This document shows, piece by piece, positions 3,690 to 5,669 of a DNA stretch of 5,669 nt. The notes below the pieces were generated by a model. The model ran no database searches. It had not been told where the DNA came from and saw only the letters and a list, made by a program, of their open reading frames with translations. The position numbers and the translations under genes were made by a program. Numbering within the stretch: position 1 is the first letter of the stretch; every line of letters starts with the position of its first letter. Source of the stretch: an uncultured Marmoricola sp. (GTDB taxonomy: Bacteria; Actinomycetota; Actinomycetes; Propionibacteriales; Nocardioidaceae); NCBI RefSeq assembly GCF_943913695.1, contig NZ_CALTZE010000180.1:1-5669 (forward strand). The letters run 5' to 3'.

Positions 3690-5669
3690 GTGACCACGTC
3701 CGAGAAGACCGGCCGCCGCCCCGGCCGGGTACGCCGCGTCCTGTCCTACCTGCTGGTGGGCGGCCTGGTGCTGGTGCTGATCGCGAGCGGCATCTTCTAC
3801 TTCAGCTACCGCAACACCGAGATCCCGAGCGCCAACGCGGCCTTCGAGTCCCAGGCCACCTACGTCTACTACTCCGGCGGCAAGGACCGCATCGGCACCT
3901 TCGCCGAGCAGAACAGGGAGTCGGTGCCGCTCTCGGAGATCCCGCAGTCGATGCAGGACGCGGCGATCGCCGCGGAGGACCGCACCTTCTACAGCAACCG
4001 CGGCATCGACCCGCGCGGCATCCTGCGGGCCGCCTTCTCCAACGCCCAGGGCAACTCCACCCAGGGCGCCTCGACGATCACCCAGCAGTACGTGAAGCTG
4101 CTCTACCTCAACCAGGAGCGCACGCTCTCGCGCAAGGCCAAGGAGGCCTTCCTCTCGCTGAAGGTGCACGAGGAGACCTCCAAGGAGGACATCCTCGAGG
4201 GCTACCTCAACACCATCTACTTCGGCCGGGGGGCCTACGGCGTCCAGGCCGCGGCCCGCGCGTTCTTCGGCGTACCGGCCAACCAGCTCAACGTGCGGCA
4301 GTCCGCGATGCTGGCGGCGGTGCTCAACAGCCCGGTCGCGCTCTCGCCCGACGAGGGCAAGCAGGCCCGGGCCCGGCTGCTCGGTCGCTACCAGTACGTC
4401 CTGGACAGCATGGTCGAGATGGGCACGCTGGAGAGCGCGCGTGCGGCCGAGATCCGCGAGCGGCTGCCCAAGTTCGTCGAGCGCAACAGCGGCGACAGCT
4501 ACGGCCAGCAGCGCGGCTTCATGCTCACCATGGTCAAGGACGAGCTCGCCGACCTCGGCTTCGGCGAGGACGTCATCGACTCCGGCGGGCTGCGCGTGGA
4601 GACCACGCTGACCCGCAAGGCGATGGCGGCCAACCGCGACGGCGTGCGCGAGCAGCGGCCCGAGGGGCTCAAGGGGCTCCACGTCGCCAGCGCGTCGGTC
4701 AACCCCCGGACGGGGGCGCTGATCGGCTTCTTCGCGGGGCAGAACTACCTCGACAGCCAGCTCAACTGGGCCGAGCTCGGAGGCTCCCCGGGCTCGACCT
4801 TCAAGACCTTCGCGCTGGCCGCCGGCCTCGACGCCGGCTACTCGCTGCGCGACACCTTCGACGGCAACGCGCCCTACACCTTCGACGACGGGGGCGAGGT
4901 CGGCAACCAGGGCGAGGGCCAGGGCGTCAACTACGGCTCGGCGATCAGCCTGCTCACGGCCACCCAGAACTCCGTCAACACCGCCTTCGCCGACCTCACC
5001 GACGCGCTGCCCGGCGGACCGCAGGACGTGCTCGACATGGCGGTGAAGATGGGCATCCCCCGCAACTCACCCGGGCTGGAGCCCAACAACGCCATCGCCC
5101 TCGGCTCGGCGACGATCAGCCCGATCGCGATGGCCAGCGCCTACGGCACGGTGGCCAACGGCGGCGTGCACCGCGAGGTCCACCTGATCAAGAAGGTCAC
5201 CCGCGCCAGCGACGGCGAGGTGCTCTACGAGGCTCCGCGCGAGGAGAAGCGGGTCTTCTCCGCCGACATCGCGGCCGACGTCAGCTATGCGCTGCAGCAG
5301 GTGGTCTCCAGCGGCACCGGCACCAACGCCCTCGGCCTGGGCCGCGAGGCGGCCGGCAAGACCGGCACGGCCACCAACGACGACGGCGACGTCTCCTCGT
5401 CGTGGTTCGTCGGCTACACCCCCCAGGTCTCGACCGCGGTGATGTATGTCCGGGGCAAGGGCAACCAGGCCCTCAACGGCTTCCTGCCGACCTTCTACGG
5501 CGGGCAGTACCCGACGCTGACCTGGACCTCGATCATGCAGCGCGCCCTCGACGGCACCGAGCCGGAGTACTTCCCCGAGCCGGTCTTCCTCGACGGCGCG
5601 GCGCCGGAGGACGGCCACGCTCCCTACACCCCCCCGCCGGAGCCCGAGCCCGAGCCGACCCCGTCGCCC
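3690..5669 (+). CDS. ponA: Class A (bifunctional) penicillin-binding protein, partial at 3' end
   Basis: This protein polymerises glycan strands from lipid II and cross-links stem peptides, anchored in the membrane with its catalytic part outside. 660 codons are visible, with no stop before the edge. A short basic cytoplasmic tail (1-16) is followed by a single membrane anchor (about 17-38). The GT51 transglycosylase domain, about 60-240, shows AAEDRTFYSNRGID with catalytic E96, GASTITQQYVK (126-136), RKAKE with the second glutamate E152, and GRGAYGVQAAARAFFG (179-194). The transpeptidase domain begins near 330 with SXXK as S369-TF-K372 in GSPGSTFK, SXN as S428-V-N430, and K557-TG in GKTGTA. 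All catalytic residues are present, so both activities are expected. A Pro/Glu tail (PPPEPEPEPTPSP) starts near the right edge, as in actinobacterial PonA proteins. It is divergent from padR-ino1, as ponA1 lies near ino1 in M. tuberculosis. The GTG start is supported by AGGAAGG. Confidence 0.95.
   Translation, partial: MTTSEKTGRRPGRVRRVLSYLLVGGLVLVLIASGIFYFSYRNTEIPSANAAFESQATYVYYSGGKDRIGTFAEQNRESVPLSEIPQSMQDAAIAAEDRTFYSNRGIDPRGILRAAFSNAQGNSTQGASTITQQYVKLLYLNQERTLSRKAKEAFLSLKVHEETSKEDILEGYLNTIYFGRGAYGVQAAARAFFGVPANQLNVRQSAMLAAVLNSPVALSPDEGKQARARLLGRYQYVLDSMVEMGTLESARAAEIRERLPKFVERNSGDSYGQQRGFMLTMVKDELADLGFGEDVIDSGGLRVETTLTRKAMAANRDGVREQRPEGLKGLHVASASVNPRTGALIGFFAGQNYLDSQLNWAELGGSPGSTFKTFALAAGLDAGYSLRDTFDGNAPYTFDDGGEVGNQGEGQGVNYGSAISLLTATQNSVNTAFADLTDALPGGPQDVLDMAVKMGIPRNSPGLEPNNAIALGSATISPIAMASAYGTVANGGVHREVHLIKKVTRASDGEVLYEAPREEKRVFSADIAADVSYALQQVVSSGTGTNALGLGREAAGKTGTATNDDGDVSSSWFVGYTPQVSTAVMYVRGKGNQALNGFLPTFYGGQYPTLTWTSIMQRALDGTEPEYFPEPVFLDGAAPEDGHAPYTPPPEPEPEPTPSP

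Noticed and set aside
3516..4682. Long open frame on the minus strand opposite the PBP
   Set aside because: It lies antisense to the catalytic GT51 region of a clear ponA and is Leu/Ala/Val/Gly-rich with no domain; it is a shadow of high-GC codon use.
5067..5618. Minus-strand open frame opposite the PBP transpeptidase domain
   Set aside because: It is antisense to the conserved KTG region and shows only shadow-type composition.

Overview
The window is very GC-rich, compactly coded DNA with GTG as well as ATG starts and strong GGAGG-type ribosome binding sites. This fits a high-GC actinobacterium. The style of the genes and of the intergenic palindromic repeat suggests Nocardioides or a related Propionibacteriales genus, but that genus-level guess is inference.

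Layout from left to right. (a) 1-73: N-terminus of a minus-strand gene that runs off the left edge. (b) 134-1395, minus strand: a two-gene unit. A seven-helix membrane protein of unknown function (508-1395) is transcribed first, followed by a short YtrA-type GntR regulator (134-511) that overlaps it by ATGA. Two matching 8-6-8 dyads (TTGTGTCA-N6-TGACACAA) lie immediately upstream, one overlapping the ribosome binding site and one overlapping a TTGACA -35 candidate. They are the obvious candidate autoregulatory operators. (c) 1396-1719: about 320 bp without a gene, holding those operators, a palindromic element, and a 28-bp tandem repeat array of five good and two degenerate copies that grows out of one arm of the palindromic element. 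A perfect hairpin overlaps the stop codon of the next gene. (d) 1720-3476, minus strand: a PadR-family regulator (2829-3476) followed 17 bp later by inositol-3-phosphate synthase, ino1 (1720-2811). (e) 3477-3689: a divergent intergenic region with a CGATATATCG palindrome and two further inverted repeats. (f) 3690 to the right edge, plus strand: a class A bifunctional penicillin-binding protein whose C-terminal tail is cut by the window end.

The ino1 / padR / divergent ponA grouping matches the neighbourhood known in Mycobacterium tuberculosis (Rv0046c ino1, Rv0047c PadR-like, Rv0050 ponA1). This half is therefore conserved actinobacterial core: inositol phosphate supply for mycothiol and phosphatidylinositol lipids next to peptidoglycan synthesis. 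The left half is less conventional. It holds a membrane protein I cannot assign to a family, its dedicated GntR repressor with a well-formed twin operator, and a repeat array. I see no phage, IS, CRISPR or defence genes, and no clearly new system; the best candidate for novelty is the GntR/membrane-protein pair with its twin operator.
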